From Fistularia commersonii (lineage: Eukaryota; Chordata; Actinopteri; Syngnathiformes; Fistulariidae): a stretch of 64,000 nucleotides of DNA. Made by a program: the position numbers and the translations under genes. Positions 13,101-28,300 of the stretch are shown here, piece after piece. The first letter of the stretch is position 1, and every line of letters starts with the position of its first letter. The stretch is taken from NCBI GenBank assembly GCA_037954325.1, contig JBBMNZ010000007.1, positions 13,865,001-13,929,000 of the forward strand. The letters are read 5' to 3'. The notes beneath the pieces were generated by a model that ran no database searches, was not told the origin of the DNA, and saw only the letters and a program-made list of their open reading frames with translations.

Positions 13101-16100
13101 AGCTAATGTTAATGAGCATTCAAATAAATGCATCATTAAAGTAAATGGAATGGTAAGTGGACTGCATTTAAATTAATTTTAAATTCACTTTCCTTGTCTA
13201 CTGGGCCACTCAAAGTGCTTTACAACACACTTACAGTCCCTGATGGTAAAAGCATCAGGAACACTTTCCTCTCGTTCTACTTTACTTCTCAGAGGTGCAC
13301 ATTGTGAAGTCTGTCAAAAAAAAGATTTTCATGTTTTCACAACATTAAAGAAAGATGTAGGACATTAGTAACATATTTTAGCTCCAGATTTGATCCATGC
13401 AGAGGAGTATTTTCTTCTATTTCCTACAGAGAGAGTCTCTTCATCTTGAGTCTGAGCTACAGAATACAGACAGACACTTATGACTGCAATACAAAATCCG
13501 TCTTTTTCAAATGGAGAAACTCCTATATACTTTCATCATGGCCTTCTACCGTATAAGAGAGAAAGAATTGAGATAAGGAATGAAATAATTCTCCCATATA
13601 AGCCACATAAGGCTTATATGGGATGTGCTTGAAAGATGTGCTTGGTTAATGTGCACATTGGGCAAAGACAATGATACATTTCCCAAAAGGATCGGTTTTA
13701 ACCTTGGAAGAAGGCTGAAATTGCAAAGAATGGTGCACAACACGGGGCACAGTAGCAGCAGTATGGTAAAGCCAGCCACATTCATCTAACTATAAACTCG
13801 CTCTTTTCAACTGAAACTGATGAGTTAATATTGGAGCTAAAGCAGACAATGTGTGAGCCTATCCCTTCTCCAGACATGATGGTAAAAAACACTACCCTGT
13901 AGTGTTGGGAGCGCCATTTACCTCTAAGATATAATATGATATCCTGATTGAATATGCACAAGACTGTCCTCAAAATGGATTCTGATATTTTGAACTTTCT
14001 CTATTGTTTTTCCCATTCTGATATATTATCATGTATTCACGTGTTGTGGAATAGTCTTCTTCCTTTCTCAGTTTCCATGATGACAAGGGATTTTGATTTT
14101 TATTGGGTTACTTTTTTGACATTTTTATTCTGAATTGCTTTATTTCTAGTAGATTAATTTCAAACTGTAGAACAGTAGAACTGCTGCATGTAGCTTGCTG
14201 TCATATTTATGGGCCTGCCTAAGCCTTCATACCAAAAGGCAACAAGATGACACTGTGGATTCATATTTCAGAGGAGGAGGATAAATGGATAAAAATTTTA
14301 TGCGCTGGCGCAGTCCCTCTGTCCTCTGAATGCATCATGAGCGTCCTTTTAGCAACTTTAAGCTTTGTGGCTATGAGAAAATAAAGCCAATTCATTAATT
14401 TGGATTTCGGACAGAAAGCCATTTGCAAAATCATAAACCCTATCCATAGTAATGTTACTGTGCCCCAGCTGGCATTCGGATCTATTCAGGTTTATGCCAT
14501 CAGAAGTTGAAATGCTTGTCAAAGCTACCTTCAATGGGCATTCTCTGAGAATAGCAATGAGTAATACATACAATTTAAAAAAATGATTTGCCATGAATGT
14601 TGAGCAGAAGAGGTTTGAAACTCCAGTATTGCACCTTATTTCAGATTTTTGAGAATTTAGGCATTAGAACAATGCTTTTTATTGGAGCTTTGCCATGTAT
14701 TTTCAAAAAAGCATACCAAAGGCAATAGAACCAAACAACACTACCAAGTTAAACCTGCAATGTCGCGTAGTCATCCTTTATATTTTGTAGAGATATAATC
14801 ATGGAATTTTGGGGGGATTTTTTTCTCCATGTAGCACTTTTCAAAACAAAGTTACTAAATGCTTTCCATAAAATAGAACATAACACAGATAAAGCTGCTG
14901 TAAAAAAGGGACAAGGAACAAGCAGCAAGTGATAAAAAAACAGAGGGCAAATAAGATCAGGAAATAAGGTTGTAAAAAAGTAAAAACAAAATAATAAAAC
15001 AAAAGCAATGAACAGAAATAAAATCTGCTTGTAAAATTGATTTAATTTCTTCTTTGCCGTGTTATTTTTTTCTTATGTATATACTAATAGAATGATTTTC
15101 AGTTGAATCATACGAGTGGGTTTTATTAACACTGATGAATTATCATAATGTAAGACTGTAACTCAATGTACAGATTACTGTTTGTACTCAGGTTTTGCCA
15201 AAATGTCTCTGTTAATTGTTAGAAAAAGTCTGAACTTTGCTAGTCCCAAAGAGTCAATCAACAAATTGATTCCCCATTTAAAAAAAAAAAGTTTGGCCTC
15301 TTCCGATTTACTTTTAATTCACAAACTTAAATAACTTTACAAAAACTCTCTGCAGAACACTCTTCAGAATCAGTAAGATAAATATAACTTTGACATTACT
15401 CCTAATAAGCAGAGGGGAAGGTTGAATGAACAGACAATGATATTTTATATTTCACTTATCCGTACAGGTGTGTTGCCTATACATAGAAGTTATACATAAT
15501 TACCATATTTATTTTCTTACATGTTTAGCAGGTGAAGTCCTCTGCCAAAGTTGTCAAGTAAAAGGATGAGACATATGGGGTAATAGTTGCTAGTGTATGG
15601 GAGCACCATATGTCTCAAAGAGGAAGTTATTTTCTGTTTCGTGTGCTTCTGCTGTTTTTGTATTTACTCATGTCAATCTCTTCGAGCAAATCAGCGCTGA
15701 GTCACAGGTCTGCATTTTGGATTTTTTTTCCCCAAGATATCTCCATTGTTATTAATTTTTTTTCATCTGTGTCATCCAGCTGCAGAGGAAGAGACACATA
15801 GGCAATGATATAGTTGCCATCGTGTTCCAAGAGGAGAACACACCCTTTGTGCCAGATATGATCCAGTCCAACTTCCTGCACGCTTATGTGGTTGTGCAGG
15901 TTGAAAACGCATGCACAGATAATGTCACCTATAAGGTCTGTTTCCAATCAAAAAATGCATTGTATTAATCTGTAATGAATTTTCATTTTAATTTACCAGA
16001 CATCACACTTATTATTAACACCAGTAGATCAACATTCACATGAATAGGAGATTGAGAGGTGGGGGTGTGGTAAATAATGACTGTATGTTATAATACAACA

Positions 16101-19100
16101 GTTTTAGTGTGACTATGCATGCGATATATATATATATATATATTTGAACTATTATACTGCTGAGTAGAAAGTATCTGGTGTTAGATCTGACCGTAAGCAT
16201 TCCACTGACAGCATTAGAGAGGTTCCCTGGGTTTCCCAGTCAGTTTAGTTTAAGACTCATAAATATATATAGATGTATTTTGTCATCTTTATACATATAT
16301 ATATAGACGCTTATTTATTCGGCATACTGATCCCAGATAGGTATTAGGAATCAGAAATGCATAACAAAGATGGTTGGCTCCAGGAGGCAAAGACTAACCA
16401 TAACTGATCTTTAAAACATTATTTTGGATTTATATTTTCATCTGTCTTTATTGTGTGTCTTTTAAAAACTCCCTAGAGAAATGTCTCATGTGTCACAGTG
16501 TATGTCTAACAGCAAATTCATAGCCTGTGGACAACCAAGCTCTGCTTTCTCCTCAAGGTTTCTGTGACAGCGAGGGATGATGTACCATTTTTTGGTCCCG
16601 CTCTGCCTGACCCTGCCATCTTTAAAAAGGTCATTGCTCTCAAAAGTACATAACTTGACAAGCAGAGATCATATTCTTATATTCAGTGGTGTATCTGCCT
16701 TCCTCAGGGACTGGAATTTCATGAGTTCCTCTTCACTAAGCTCATCAATGCAGAATACGCCTGTTACAAGGCTGAGAAGTTTGCTAAGCTGGAGGTGAGA
16801 ATAGCAATGCTTTCTGAAACATGAGTTTGTGGACTTCTAGAGTGTTCAGTGTTCTTCTGTGCACATTTGTGCACATCTATGCTGGTGTGCACGCTTTCAT
16901 TTTCCTTAGCCAGATCAAATGAAATATCAAAGAAAAAGGCATTTATTGTATTTAGCTCCCCTCAACTAACAGCCACAAAGTAAATCGAACGCTAATGGAG
17001 TGAACACCCACCGCAGGAAGTAACATGATTAACAGATTTGGATCACTTTCATTTTGGACTCACATTTTTTCAGTCACAGTGTACCTAAGGGTTTTTTTAG
17101 GGGGCTTATTTCACCTAAGTCTATATATTGCCTTTGCTGAAGATGATTCAAAGAAGTAAATGTGCAATGCCATTGACAGCCAATGATATCCCCTGATTTA
17201 TTTATGAAGTTGGCTTCATAAAGACAACTTCCTGTCTGCATCAATGTCAATTCTTGACTTTTCCAATCATATCTCAGACTCATTTCAAGTTTGCATTATA
17301 AATGGGCAAAAAAATGGGGTCTTTGAATTTATCCTTCACATTTAATTTGAAGGTTATCACATTATATTACCTCAAATTTCCTCTTGTGTATAAAATGTTA
17401 TCTTATTTTCTTTCTTTTTCTTTGTTTTTTTTTCTTTTTTTTGCTTAGATGTTTATAAATCCTTCTAGTTTGTTGTCTCAATGGCCTTACCTCAGCGCTT
17501 GCAGTTAGTTCAAAGTCCCGATGCTGGGATTATCTCTGGATCAAGAATACAGTGTCACATAATTCCAGATCTGGCCTCAGCTAATGTTCTTTCTCTTTAT
17601 CTACAGTACATATTGATTTTAAATTGGTACTATGGACTTAGAAGGGCCTCCCGGCACGGGTGGCTAATTTGATTGAAGATCTATTTACGCCTTATGTGCC
17701 TCGCCACACTTGTCAGATCGATGTTGGCCTGCAGGTTGTTCCCAGAGCCTGATGGGTGACCTGGCAAACAAAACGCTCTGGAATGGTTGCTTATAAAATG
17801 GTTGGAAAAAAAACATGAGCATTGTTTATTTTCTCATGTGTATTTGCTTTGATTTTCAATTCTGTTATCACCATGTACTATTGTTACTACTCCTGCATAT
17901 TGATGTTTCAGGAGCGCACACGTTCAGCCCTTCTTGAGACTTTGTATGAGGAGCTACACATCAACAGTCAGTCCATGATGGGCCTGGGTGGAGATGAAGA
18001 TAAGATGGAAAATGGGAGTGGTGGAGGTGGTGGAGGTTTCTTTGAATCATTTAAGGTACCTCCATTTCCCTCTTTTTGCATATTGCACTGTAAAATTGCA
18101 ACTCCACATGCATGAGAGAGAATGATAATGAGCTGGAAAAGTTTTAAGATGCTTCCCCCTCCTCCCCCTCCCCCATCTCTTGGCTGGGATTCTGGGTATT
18201 CACACATAAGAAAACAAAGCATAGAAAATTTACTTTGTGTCTCAAAGGGCCAGTCCTGTGGCATTTTCCTTCCCCCAGTTGTCTGGAACTGTTGAACCCT
18301 GCGTTTCAAGATGATGGTGTCATTCTGAGACTGAGGAAGAGTCCTGTTGTGTATGAAAGACACTTTGCCCTGACGGAGACTGCTCCATCAATGACCATTA
18401 GGGCTGTGGAGCGTAGCCTGCACTGCCGAGGCTTGGCGGTGGGAGCTGTGATTGTGTTTGCCTGATGTACGATTTAATGGCCCCTCATTAGGGAGCCGAT
18501 GATGCAGTTTGCATGTCTCCCCACGGGTACCATTTTATAGCTGCTTCCCTCTTCTGTCTTTCTCGCTGGATAGTTTTTAATCCCTCTTTTTTTCTGTTTT
18601 TTAGAGAAATATATCAACCTTTTTCTCTGTCTCTATTGTCTCTTGATTCATTTATCCTCCAGTTCCTCATACACCTATGTAGTCATGTCTGTGAATCTTC
18701 TTTTTATCTTTGCCTTCTTGTCAAGAGACATGGTATTTCCTCTACTCTTTTTCACACCTCCACAAATTGCCTACTTCCTTCCTGTCTGCATCTGTCCAGT
18801 ATGGTAGAGTCTTCCATGTTGCTGTCTCTCCACCTTGTTCTCCCCTGCTCACAGAGTGTCTCATCTTCCCCTCCCACAATTCAAAACTCCACTCCAGATC
18901 CACCATCATTTTTTATGACAGTCTCTGAGATTGTGGATGTGGCAGCAACCCTTCCACTGCGAAGTCTCCCTTACCTCTTGTGAACCAAGGTTTCTTTCGC
19001 CCCCACCTCTTGACCTGCACTGCCCCTAAGTGTTTGAAAACAGACCTGCATACACTAGTGCGGTAACACGTGGAAGCACATGTGAACATGCGCAAAAAGG

Positions 19101-22100
19101 CATCTACTCGACCCAACTGCACCCTTAGAGATGCATCACGTTTATTCCAAAGGGAGGTGGGTTGGCTCCAATTGGATTTGGTTTTCGTCACTATCTTCTA
19201 AGCAGTAGCACAAAAACAAATTTTGCATTCACTCACAAGCATTTGCCAGATGGAGCTATCCACATGTACTTTGAAGTTGTATTAAAAGTAACTGATATTC
19301 AACATATTAAATAGGCATCAATAAAAACTTCCGTATTCTAGTTAATGCCATCAAATTCTGTAAAATATAGATCACGCAAATACATACTTTACGAATATGC
19401 CAGCTCATGCAATTGAGCTCATTTGAATGGATTATTAGCCCATTGTCACATGTTCTTGCAGAGCTGAGCAATATATTGATCGAAAGTCGGACATCATATA
19501 AAAGATACTGTATTGTGGATTTATTCGTTCTTTTAATGCCACAGTATGGTGATACCTAACATAATTTTTGCTTCAATAGAGGCCATCGAAAATCAAAAAA
19601 AATTAAAACTCAAATCTGCAAAGAAGTCTGCAAAATCTGCAAGAAGTGTCCCTAACCTTAAGAAGCAATACTCTAAATATGGGTCTGAAATTTATACATA
19701 CATATATATGTGTGTGTATGTAATTTACTTTTTAAACCAGCAAAATCTAAGAACTCAAAACTATTGTATTCTGAAACACACAGTTTTCAAAGTAGGTATT
19801 GTGATATACAGCAATATTGCATATACCTGGCTCCTAAATATTGGGATTTTTGTCCCATATCGCCCAGCCCCCGTGTGTGTCAGAAATAATGTCTTGAAAT
19901 TTCAAGTCGGGGAATTACATTTCCACGCAGCATTGGAGCTGATCCTCTGACAGATTCTCCTCATCTCTCTCTGTAGCGGGTCATCCGCAGCAGAAGCCAG
20001 TCAATGGACGCCATGGGCCTCAGTAACAAGAAGTCACACACAGTCTCCACTAGTCACAGTGGCAGCTTTACCCACAATCTCGCAGAGAGCCCCAAAACCC
20101 CAGGGATTGTAAGTAACTCAGTTTGGTTCACATGATGCCCACCCTAACATGTCAAGATTTACAACAGAGTGAATAAAACACATCTACACGCACACACAAA
20201 CATACACACTTACACTTGTGATCCCTTTTCATTCCCAAAAAAGGCACTCCAGGAAATTACTCCTGTTGGCACATTGTAGTACCGAACTTTCATCAGTGGT
20301 TTAACATCAAAACACCTCTAACATCAAACCCGTTTTGTGCCAAAACAGCTTTTTACGGGTTGTCTGTATTCATTTACAACTCAAAATGTTTCTTTAAATG
20401 ACTCCTTTCTTTGTTTATCAAATTAACAGTGTAATTCATTCTGAGCATTTCATCTCATCCTAAAATAATCCCAACCACCTCATAATTAATCATTTAAATA
20501 CCCTGGATGTCAATTTGGTCAAACCATTTCCTTATTTCATCCCTTCAAGATATTATTCTCCCTTCCAGTATTCTTTAAGTGAGCTCAGCCTAGCAGCAGT
20601 ATGACTACCCAGACTCCCTTCCTCCTTCATGTGCTTCTGCTGTGACTATTTCCTCCTGTGGATGATGTAATGTCTCTGCATAGCCTTGCATACCTGCATG
20701 TGTGGCTGCAGAATATGCATGGACGAGCTGTTACCGCGAATACATTGTTTTCTTTGGTCAGTGTTGTATTTAAATTCACCCAAGTGAGGTCCAACGAGAC
20801 ACAACCAGGACTGCTCTCATCTCCTAGAGCCTCAAAACCTTTGTCCTTTGGCTGGCAATTAATTCAGAAAATATACATTTTAAAACAGCAACTTGTTGAG
20901 CTTCCAATACATTGACTTGATTGGCCCTTTGGTTTGATCTGTATTATATAATCCATTTAAATTTGATCTAATTTTAGCATGAATATAACATTACAATGTT
21001 ATATTATAATATAACATTATAATATAACGTTAGGGTGGACGTTAGATTTCAAGTCCAGTTCTTTCTTGCTAGATCCTGAAAGACATCAGAAATGATTTAT
21101 AAATAATGGAATGTTCGGACATCTGGACTCTGGAGCTACAATATTGACCCTGGTTGTGTCTCATTCTAATATGAACTTAATTGTATTCAACACTTTTTGT
21201 TTCTTTTTTTAATCCCATGCATTTCTTTTTACTGAAAGTCCCATTTGGGACACTGAAGCTTCTCCAATCTGATATATTTAATCTAATGTAATTGCAGCAC
21301 CAATGCCAATTGTAACATGAGGATGGCTAGGTGACTCACCTCTAATATGTGGGAAAGAATTAACCTGTGTGTTTTTGTGGCAACTCAATTGGTCTTATAC
21401 TAATAAGGTGACCAATATTTTGTGCCCAGTTATCATGGTCTATTATTAATAACCGAAACAACACAGATTACCTAAAAGTTAAAATCAACATCATTGGAGT
21501 CCAATTCAAAGCCAGCCTCGGGTAGTATTACGACAAGAGTAGACAGTCCGTCTGCCCCTTTAGAAATTGGTCTTCCAATGAATTTTGATTTGACCTGAAT
21601 TTTTGTCTGGGGGAAAAAAAAAAGTTGTCAAAAAGTTTTGTGGTTTTGTACCCTTGTCACAGGTTTTCCTTGTTGCTTTCTTTTTTTATTCCGAATGATG
21701 CGATAAACAGACCTGTACCCCTCGGGGGAACTGACTGACTGCTGCAACCTCGTGTCTCAAACTAGATCTGCATTTGCTGGAAAAAGAAAAAAAAAAAGCT
21801 TCTCGCTGCTACTTTAGTATCATGTCTTCTCAAGTCCTTCTGTGATCACCTCGCAAATCTCTTTTGCACCTTGCTGTTGAAGTTCTGTTTGCTATGCGAA
21901 TGAGATCTCACAATGAACTCTTTTTCTTTTCCTCCCCCTTTCCTTGCTTTTTCAACCTATCATGTCTTTTCTCCCCCTGCTTTCCCTGCCCTGTTGTGTG
22001 TGGCTCAGTCATTACTTGTCCCAGGGAAAAGTCCCAGTAAATATGGACGGCGAGGCAGTGCCATAGGGATAGGAACAATAGAAGAGGTTCATGTATATTT

Positions 22101-25100
22101 CTCCCTTCTTATTTAACATTCTTCTGTCTCTATTCTGAAGGCTAACAATCTTTTCCCGCAATGTAGAAAGTTTTGAAAGACGATACTTGTTTTTGCAGTT
22201 ATTTTGTTTTTTTTTCCGTGCTGTGTGTTTTGCATCTCTTGTCAGATTACACTGTCTTCATGCATTCATCTCAAACCTGATTCAAACTTAGAAAAAAGCA
22301 AGATTGCAATGAGACTGCTGTTAAAGACTCCCACATCTGTTCTTATACATTGTGACTGGCAATGATGTTCAGAAGTGCGTACTAGACATTTTGACATTGG
22401 ACTTTGAGCAAGTAAACTCCAAAGTCCAACCTCAGAATTTACACTATATTGGATTAGAAACTTCTAGACTCTTGAAGCTTTTGACAAAGAAGAAGTAATT
22501 TTGCAAAAAGGCTAAATTAGTTTGTGTTCTGCATAAAAAGGGTTGTTGTCATGACTTTGCAGTTGAATATTTCGGTGACTTTGAATTTTGAAAGCTTGAT
22601 TATATTGTATACTTTTTTAAATTTTGAGTTAGATCAAAATTGTCCTATGGTGTGACAGTCTCAGGCATGCTTCAGTAAATTAAAAACCAAATTGGAAAAA
22701 AAATTGCAAAACTAACCTACAAAAGTGAGGGTGACTCCATCGAAAATTGAGTACACCTTCTTCATATTTCTAAAAGTGAAGGCTTGATCCAGTGTCAAAC
22801 CCAATTTCGCATTTAAATCAAACATTTAACCAAAAGCTTTTTTTATTTGAAGTTCATGTGACTAAAGCACCCTGTGCAGAATTGATCACTTCTTCCCATT
22901 TGAAGACTTCCGGTGGACAATGATAGAATTGCATACTAACAGAACAGAACACATAGTATTTTTCCTCTAATAATTGTTTTAAAAAAATAACCATTTTACA
23001 GCACATTTATTCATTTACCAAAATTCCATTTACACCTGAGCCTCAGTGGAAAATGTGTTTACGAAACATTTTGCAAATTGTGTCACATTACCCACAACTA
23101 TATCCAGTCATCAGTTGTATTTTCCACAAGTGACTTGCCATGTTCTGTATAGAACTTGTTCTGTGAAACGGAGACGCCGTCCCCTGTGTGTGTGTCTGAC
23201 TTTCCTCTCCCTACGCACTGTCAGTCATTGATCATTCCTGGGAAAAGCCCGACTAGGAAAAAATCCGGGCCCTTCAGTTCCCGTCGCAGCAGCGCCATCG
23301 GTATTGAGAACATCCAGGAGGTCCAAGAGAGGAGGTGAGAGGACACGATACGTGACCAGAGGGCCGTGGGAAGTGAGGATGAAGTAGTGTTGTACAGAAG
23401 GGCACGTGGATGTTAGTGATACACTTTGAAAGAGAAGTCAAAGTTCAGTGTTTTATTTTATCAGCTATTCTTTGAATTAAAATGACATGGAACTGCTTTT
23501 TAGCTTTAAATTCTAACTTTAGGTTGGGTTTATTTGATTTTGCTACGGACCCTATTTAGCCTTTTTAAAATATCCGTCTCCTAACTCTTCCTCTGACACC
23601 TACTTGATATTTGTCTGCATTGTGTACCCGCTGTGAAGCCGGGAGGTTTCCCCGAGCACCCACAGGAACCCAGACAGCAGTCACCTGTCTCATGAGAACA
23701 GGTCAGACAACTCGTCCAATCACAGCTCACCAGAGTTTCCTGCTGCCAAGAACAGGTGACTCTTATTTCTGTGCCTCTAATATCAAATGCATGAATATCA
23801 GCAGTCCAAGTGAAAAGGTTCTTTAGCCAGTGCGTTGGATTGTTCTATTTCAAAATGTCAGTTCTGCTATTGCGCAGAGCTTAGCCTTATTACATCTTAA
23901 TTAAGCCAGAGAACACCCTAATCATTTCTACCAAATGTCATTAAAAACTCCCACACATTATACGGCTAATATGCGCCAGGAATTGTGGGGCAGATGGCGA
24001 CGCACCTCCTTGACCGCTGAGAAATGCTGTGACTACAAGATGATAAATTCATCAGATAGAAATAGAGGCAAGTGTTACGCGGTCAAAGTGACCCAGGCGT
24101 GTAGTTTGGTGATGTGTTGCAGGGCCCCGTCCATCCCCGAGGCGCAGGATCTGTCCCGGTCCTCGTCCAATGCGAGCAGCTTTGCCAGCGTTGTGGAAGA
24201 GCATGAGAACGAGGCTGAGGAGGAGTATAACGCTGGGCTGGTGGGTGGAGACACAACATCACACGCTGGCATACACAGTAAAGTGCTACTATGCTACGTG
24301 ATTGTTAATGTTTTAAAAGTTAGCCTTTGTGTTTATTCTCGTTACGGTTTCACAAATTCCTTTTGTGGAATAATTCCAGAGCACTTTCCAGTAAAGGCTT
24401 GAGGGATATCTTGACATTAAGAGTATAATATAGTCATCAGCTGCCTCCTCAGCAGCCTTGAACTGAACTTTACTAACCTTCACTCAGACGGAACATTGAC
24501 ATGAGTCGTGCTGCAAATGGTGTGAATCATCTGGTCGGACCGAGGTCACTCGATGCTCCAAACAGATTGCAAGTGTATCGAGGAGTTGTGATGTTTTTTT
24601 AAAGGGAAAGTAGCAAACTAATATATTATTTTACTTTCATAATGTAAAAATTGTCTTTTGGTTTTTCATGCCAAGACACAAAATTCATATAAAATACCCA
24701 TGGTAAACGACTGAGATATCCAAACCTAAAGCCAAAACACTGTAAAAGACAATTTTCAATCTTCGTGTTAACATTATACTTCATGTCACATAACCTGTTA
24801 TGCAAAAACCTGTAGTAGTGTCAAGAGCAACCTGCATATCTGTGAAAACGGAAACACTTGAGAGATAGTTGATCATGCAGGGATTTTAAACGCATGATCA
24901 AGCCTCAGTTCATAGTCAAAGTGAAAAATTACCCCCACATCATCAGTGAATATGTAAGTATCATCCAAAATTAAGAAATTAAGGATGATAAAATATTAGG
25001 ACATCTACTTAACTTATCTATTATGAAGAAATTCGATGAATGCAAGGAAATACACAAAAATGGACAATTACCTATTTTCATGCCAAGAAATGATAAATAC

Positions 25101-25338
25101 AAAATAAAAATAAAAAAAATCTAAATTAAAAAGGTTGCAAAAAATCAGCCAAAGAATTACATGAAATTCAAATGTATAAAATGTAATGAAACAAGGAAAA
25201 TGATAATCTCAACTCAAATCATTAAATGTGTGCAACTGGACTTGAATGAGAAGATTTTGACAAGAATTCACCATGACCTTGATGACTGAGAACCTCCACA
25301 TAAATTACTTAATGATTAAAAAAATTGTATAAATATCT

Positions 25339-25391
<53 letters not shown>

Positions 25392-28300
25392 TGTAAATTT
25401 GGGTATGAAAAGTTTTTTCAAAGGCACACCTGTGACACTTCTTATGTCCCTCTCATAGGAAAGTGCGTCCTCACACAAGAGAGACTCACTGGTGTACAGC
25501 TCTAGCATGGGGGACAGCGCCAACAGCCAGGGAAGTTTCTCAGGTTAGTTTAGGAGAACCAAGTCATGTATAATGGGTCAGTTGCACCCTGAAGGTCTGG
25601 GAAACTGGAGATGGAAATCGTCATGTGGCAGAGGGACCTAATAACCCCCTTGTCTGAGTGATATATATACGGGGGAACAAAATGAGTGAGGCACTCTATG
25701 AACTCTGAGGCAGCAGCAGACTGAAATCCGTGCCATTAACAGAGAGAACGAAAAGCACCAAGCCAACTCCTCTTTAATTAATGAAGTTTATGACACTTGG
25801 AAAAAAACTGGACTGCAAACTTATCTGATTCACACACAGATTCTTTTTCCTGACATCACCAAGGATTCACTGCGAGCCATTAATCTTTCACATGCTGGAA
25901 TATCCCGTCTCGGCCCCAACAGCTGGCAGCGCTGTGCGCTTGAGTTCATTAACTGTGACATCCACACATCTGTCACCCCCCTCATCCCCACCCCCAATAC
26001 CCTGCAGCCTCACGTCTTCAGCAGCAGCCCGATGGACTGAGGGGATCAGACCCGAAGGTGACAGACGGCCGTCCCAAGACAGAGCACCCCCCACAGGACC
26101 ACAAGTTCTCAGCGGTAAGATAGTGCCTATTGTCAATCATCCGGGTGGGGTGGGGATAAAGTCAGATTGAGTTTTCCCTGTAATGAAGAGCCAAGAGAAT
26201 GATTTAATTAAATAACTGGCACAATCAAAGCCAGTATCAGTGGCACCATGTATATTGTATAATGAAAACAGCAGTGGACCCAGGATAGAACTCTGTGGAA
26301 CCCCATACCACACAGCACAGGGCTCATAGATGGTATTATTAATCAGAACATTGTGAGACAGGTATGAGTTAAAAACACTTGAGGACTTAACCTGAGATGA
26401 CACAAAAGGTCTCTGGGTTGTCCAACAACAAATCATGACACACACTATCAAAGGCGGCACGAACCACTAAGCGGTCTAAAGATAATAAGACAGTGAATGA
26501 CTCGGAGTCTGCCATTAGCAAATGACCACCACCTTTGTAATGGCTGTTTCAGTGGAATGATTTGCTCTAAAATCAGATTGAAGAGACAAAGAGATTATTT
26601 GTTGATAGAAACTGAAGAAGCTGATTTGAGACCATTTTGTTGAAAAGCGAAAAGGGCCAAGAAAACAATCTAATTAAGTAACTGGCACAATCAACCAATC
26701 AGCAAATAACTTTGAGATCCTATTTGTAGTTTTTTTAAGGCCATTACCTGGTTTTCAGCATGGAATTGGATTTTCTCAACAGGGACGCATAGCTTAAGAC
26801 AGGAATCTAGTGCAATTGAAAATTGAGTATCACTTTTTGTTCCTAACTTGTCTGTATTTTTTCACAGAACTGTTAGCCAAGCACCAAACACCGACTGCCA
26901 CATCAACATCCATTTTTCAGGTCAGATATGACGTTCTGTGGTCTCTGTTCAGTGAGATTCACTCATCAGCCACATGGTTCGGTCAAATGATTATCTAATG
27001 TCATCTGATACAAGTTCACTTGGTTTAATATTTAAGAATGCACACAACTCTCTATATGACTCAAGTACATTTTCAGTTATCATTTCATATATTAGTCTTT
27101 GAATTAGTTTTTGTATTAGACACTAGTTTAATGAACAGACTTATTCTTTTATTTTTAAAATCAAACGGTCAAGTACTACTGCTGCAACTGGCTGCAACCT
27201 AAACATTAAAAGAACAAATCTAAATGCTCCTTCATGTGAAAAAAACATTTCCGTTAGACGGAGCCTTTGGAGAATAGAGTGCCTGCCCTAAAGATATGGA
27301 TTGTGCATTTTTTGCAGAAAAACATTTTTGTACGCAGTGAGCAGGACATGTAGTAATAGTTCAGAATAATAATATTTTATTTCATAAAACAGCTACATAT
27401 TTATGAAAACCAACCCAATAGTTGATGAGAGATAATATAAGGAGACGAACAAACAAAATGTGCGCATAGTTTCGAATTGAATGGCAGAAAAGCTCCAAAA
27501 ATATAAATATTTAAAAAGATATATAAATATAAATCTTCAGGGCACTTAAAACGGAATTGCAAGGAATGAGACTTGAAGTCGCTAAGAACGCAAAAGCCAT
27601 CCGGACAGAAGTCGACCATTCGAAAGCAAAGTGGAGAACGCTGCCACCTCTTCCCGCTGTGGCTGCTGCTGCCCCTTCACCCCTCCACTCCGCCGTGTCC
27701 ACCGCCTCCAACCCCTGCCAAAGGGGCACCTCCCCCTGCCACCCGGAGGGCCCCTCTCCCTCCTCCTCAGCCTGCAGCTCCCTCTTGCTCTCTGTACTTG
27801 TTTTTTCGCTGTTGCAACACCCTTCAGCTGCAAATGGTCAACAAGAGACAGCATCAGCATTTGTATGTTCCAGTGCCCCAGCCCTGTGTCCCACATTGCA
27901 GTTGTGTGCCTGGAGCTCCTCCACCGACATGGCCACCTGTCCCTCTGGCTCCGTGAACGTAATTAGCCATTGTAGGGTGGAAGATTCCGTTCGCACTGTG
28001 AACCTCGAACCACAGACGTAATACTTCATGTGCTGACTGACAAAATCACTGCTAAGAGCTCCATGTGAGTGACAGATGCTTATTCAATGGGAGGCGGAAG
28101 CACACAACTACCTGCTCCCCTCTTCAGCCCACCTGAGACACCACACCTCCCACGCCTATGTCGCTCGAGTCTGAATCTCAGACAAAAGGTAATACGAGGA
28201 TGTGTAGAGCTAGCACCGAAGCCTCTCTCAGGGCCTGCCGGAGGCTACAGAACACCTCTTTACACGCCTTCATCCACAAAAAGTCTCTCCCCTTTTTTGT

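Larger units (their letters stand above)
10879..15779 (+). other. rap1gap 4.9-kb intron
   Basis: It contains the Tc1/mariner element (11673-12755) and a perfect hairpin (13593-13622). I recognised nothing else in it. Confidence 0.6.

Noticed and set aside
18513..18983. 156-codon + strand open frame
   Set aside because: Low-complexity pyrimidine-rich intron; composition explains the lack of stops.
26868..26920. Exon-like segment with acceptor ttcacag and donor gtcaga
   Set aside because: In the phase set by the previous rap1gap exon it stops at the third codon; kept only as a possible alternative end.
27557..28021. Pro/Ala-rich + strand open frames
   Set aside because: They are the antisense of the gypsy RNase H region, whose motifs read on the - strand.
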